Source: Candidatus Rhabdochlamydia sp.
GTDB lineage: Bacteria; Chlamydiota; Chlamydiia; Chlamydiales; Rhabdochlamydiaceae
Direction: 5' to 3'
DNA: 5,540 bases
NCBI GenBank assembly: GCA_030044075.1
Contig: JASHWM010000242.1
Location: 1-5,540, forward strand
This document shows positions 3,914-5,540 of this stretch, piece after piece; within the stretch, counting starts at the first letter, position 1; each line of letters begins with the position of its first letter. Below the pieces are notes generated by a model, which made no database searches, had not been told where the DNA came from, and worked only from the letters and a program-made list of their open reading frames with translations. A program made the position numbers and the translations under genes.

Positions 3914-5540
3914 ATGGCTGTCATTTATGGCCCTCCGACGAATCTTTCACGGTTAAATTCAAACCTTTATAATGCCACGACTTACTGGAATTATCGATTG
4001 GGTGAAAATGGCGAGGTAATCCAAAGAGGCTCAAATGACAGTTCAAATGGTATAGTCACACCTGAAACTATGACGATCGCCGCCAGGGTTTTTAGCAAGA
4101 TTGTTCGAGAACATTTTACGACCACGTATGAAATTGGCGAATTTAAAAACGGGGTTAATGAATATGTTCAAAAAGTATCGTCAAGTGCTGCTGAAGGAGC
4201 GGAAGATCAACAGGCGCTTCTAGATGAAGCAAAAAAACTGCAGAAAGATGTGGACTACTACGCCATCAATCTGATCCATCCTTCAGACTCTTTTATTCAG
4301 CAGGCTTGGAGAGACGCTAAAAAAGACGCCCCTCGCAAAGAAATAATTGGATTTGCAAGCTATTGGTATACAATAGATGGCATAAACACCATTTCTCCAC
4401 CCGTTTGCTTCCAGCTAATAAAAATTGCATACGGCCAAAGTTTAGGTCAAGATAGCCTTACTGACCTTTCTCCACCATTAACCTACGACCAAATCGTCGA
4501 GCTCATCGGTGTGATCGAGCGGTACAACAACCAAGGAAAGTCAAGGGGAGAATTCTCCCAGGAGCTTTACGATGAACTTCTCGGGCTTGTGAGGGACACG
4601 CTTGATGACGATTTCATGGTTGCCAAACCGCTTTTAGAAGCTTTGAAAAATACTTCATGGACAAGTCTTGCTCCTCTTGCAGAGGAATTTGAAAGAGAGT
4701 TTGAAGAACGTCTGTCACTTGGAAAAGAAAATTTGCCAGAGCATCTAAATCCGGCGGATCTAGCAGAGGGATTCGAGGAAGCGGTAAATGAACTAGACCT
4801 TGCCAGAGTACTTGATTCGATGAATAAAATGGGATTCTCAATGAAAGCTATTGAAAGGGCATCAATAGCGCTCGGCAGTGAGGATGAACTATATTCTGGT
4901 ATCAGCGGAAACCTCACCCGCATTCTCCAGCTTCTGCAAAATAGGTTTGAAGTCCTGTGGAATGAATCCAAAGGAAAATCTCCTCATGGGAGCATTCTTG
5001 GGTTTGTGGACCACTGGTATAAGCGAGATGGCGCGAGCACATTATCTATGGAAGTAAGGGAACAATTACTTTATGTTGCCGAGTCTACTACCTTGTATAA
5101 TCATTATAAATTTTCTATAAATGGTCTCACGGCAGAACAGATCGTTGAGCTTGCAAGCGTTCTCCAATTCTATAACACCCAAGGAAAGTCAAAAGGAGCA
5201 TTTTCTGAAGGCATGTACCGCTTTGTCTATGATAAAATAGTGGAGATGGTTGAGAGACACCCTCTTTTGGCCATGGATATTTTGGATATCCTTCAGGCAA
5301 AAGCGCCAGGCCTCGCTGCACTCAAAGCGAAACTAGAAGAAAAGCTGACAGCGTTCGTTGTAGGGGAATTCAAAGAAGCTAAAACAGGTGCCCCTAATAA
5401 GGGGATCCTTGGGTTTGCAGAAAGTAAATATGGTAAATGCGAGAAAAGCTCCCTATCTTTACAAACTCTCTTTCTTTTGGTTCGTGCAGCCCACTGCAGC
5501 GGTGAACATGATATACGGCGTTTGCCTCTTGAAAATCTTT
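3914..5540 (+). CDS. Repeat protein, paralog 3 (N-terminal part, cut by right edge)
   Basis: The frame is open from the ATG at 3914 to the right edge, giving 542 residues with no stop. The N-terminus starts MAVIYGPPTNLSRLNSN and is rich in Asn, Ser and Thr. Residues about 25-131 match paralog 2 (RLGEN.EVIQ, IVTPETM..A..VF.K..R, VDYYAINLIHP). Repeat A is about 132-267 (YNNQGKSRGEFSQ at 204-216), a charged linker runs from about 268 to 348, and repeat B is about 349-483 (YNTQGKSKGAFSE at 420-432). Repeat C starts at about 484 (APNKGILGFAESKYGKCEKS) and is cut after about 59 residues. By comparison with paralog 2, at least 100 more residues are expected, more if it has a tail. There is no signal peptide or membrane segment. 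It has its own promoter and ribosome binding site and lies behind a terminator, so it is probably transcribed separately. The family is not recognised. Confidence 0.93.
   Translation, partial: MAVIYGPPTNLSRLNSNLYNATTYWNYRLGENGEVIQRGSNDSSNGIVTPETMTIAARVFSKIVREHFTTTYEIGEFKNGVNEYVQKVSSSAAEGAEDQQALLDEAKKLQKDVDYYAINLIHPSDSFIQQAWRDAKKDAPRKEIIGFASYWYTIDGINTISPPVCFQLIKIAYGQSLGQDSLTDLSPPLTYDQIVELIGVIERYNNQGKSRGEFSQELYDELLGLVRDTLDDDFMVAKPLLEALKNTSWTSLAPLAEEFEREFEERLSLGKENLPEHLNPADLAEGFEEAVNELDLARVLDSMNKMGFSMKAIERASIALGSEDELYSGISGNLTRILQLLQNRFEVLWNESKGKSPHGSILGFVDHWYKRDGASTLSMEVREQLLYVAESTTLYNHYKFSINGLTAEQIVELASVLQFYNTQGKSKGAFSEGMYRFVYDKIVEMVERHPLLAMDILDILQAKAPGLAALKAKLEEKLTAFVVGEFKEAKTGAPNKGILGFAESKYGKCEKSSLSLQTLFLLVRAAHCSGEHDIRRLPLENL
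4307..4714 (+). repeat. Protein repeat copy 3-A
   Basis: About 136 residues. It begins WRDAKKDAPRKEIIGFASYW (Ser-Tyr where most copies have a residue plus His), then DG.NTISP and LIKIAYG, YNNQGKSRGEFSQ and LKNTSWTSLAPLAEEFE. It is closest to 2-A in its first half, but its '.QGKS' and WTSLAPL parts resemble B-type copies. Confidence 0.85.
4958..5362 (+). repeat. Protein repeat copy 3-B
   Basis: About 135 residues. It begins WNESKGKSPHGSILGFVDHW, followed by STLSMEVREQLLYVA, YNTQGKSKGAFSE and MDILDILQAKAPGLAALKAK. The end resembles 1-B (MNILDILQTTKWKGLVPLKQ), but the conserved Trp is replaced. Here Ala replaces Glu in the GEFS position. Confidence 0.85.
5363..5540 (+). repeat. Protein repeat copy 3-C (partial)
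   Basis: The first 59 or so residues of a C-type copy: APNKGILGFAESKYGK with Ser replacing the His of 'GFAEH', then SSLSLQT and VRAAHCSGEHD. The 'YNKYGSS' block would fall beyond the right edge. Confidence 0.8.

Noticed and set aside
4567..4971. Reverse-strand open frame of 134 codons
   Set aside because: It is entirely antisense to paralog 3, whose forward frame is supported by alignment to paralogs 1 and 2. Its Ser/Arg-rich translation is typical of a shadow frame.
98..5540. The periodic repeats as a CRISPR array or DNA-level satellite
   Set aside because: The periodicity is of protein modules of about 400 bp with diverged DNA and codon-level substitutions, not short identical repeats with unique spacers.

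Overview
The window carries three consecutive same-strand genes of one paralogous family, arranged head to tail. The first (2-988) is cut by the left edge and only its C-terminal 328 residues are visible. The second (1211-3655) is complete at 814 residues. The third (3914-5540) runs off the right edge after 542 residues. No other gene is supported on either strand. The reverse-strand open frames lie opposite these coding regions and look like shadows.

Each protein is built from a repeat of about 130-140 residues with two conserved blocks. The first is an N-terminal 'AP.KxIIGFAxHWY' block. The second is a central 'YNxxGKSKGEFS' block, followed by a helical 'A...L..L....W..L..L..EF' end. The complete protein has three copies (A, B, C); eight copies, the last one partial, are visible in all. 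Copies at the same position in different proteins resemble each other more than they resemble their neighbours, so the internal triplication probably preceded duplication of the whole gene. The second protein also has a low-complexity Pro/Gly/Asp/Phe/His-rich tail of about 150 residues that the first lacks. That tail ends in a short helix resembling eukaryotic MIU (inverted UIM) ubiquitin-binding motifs. I do not recognise the repeat family and assign no biochemical function.

Layout: partial gene 1; an AT-rich gap of 222 bp with a good sigma70-type promoter (1147-1175) for gene 2; gene 2; a strong intrinsic terminator (3676-3720); an AT-rich gap with a second sigma70-type promoter (3852-3880), a small inverted repeat and a clear ribosome binding site; partial gene 3. 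Genes 2 and 3 therefore look like separate transcription units, not one operon.

Organism: Shine-Dalgarno sites, -35/-10 promoters and a rho-independent terminator indicate a bacterium of low to moderate GC with AT-rich intergenic DNA. Tandem families of large, cytosolic-looking repeat proteins with a eukaryotic-like short motif would fit a host-associated or intracellular bacterium, such as an environmental chlamydia or a Legionella-like organism. This is inference only; no marker gene in the window fixes the taxon.
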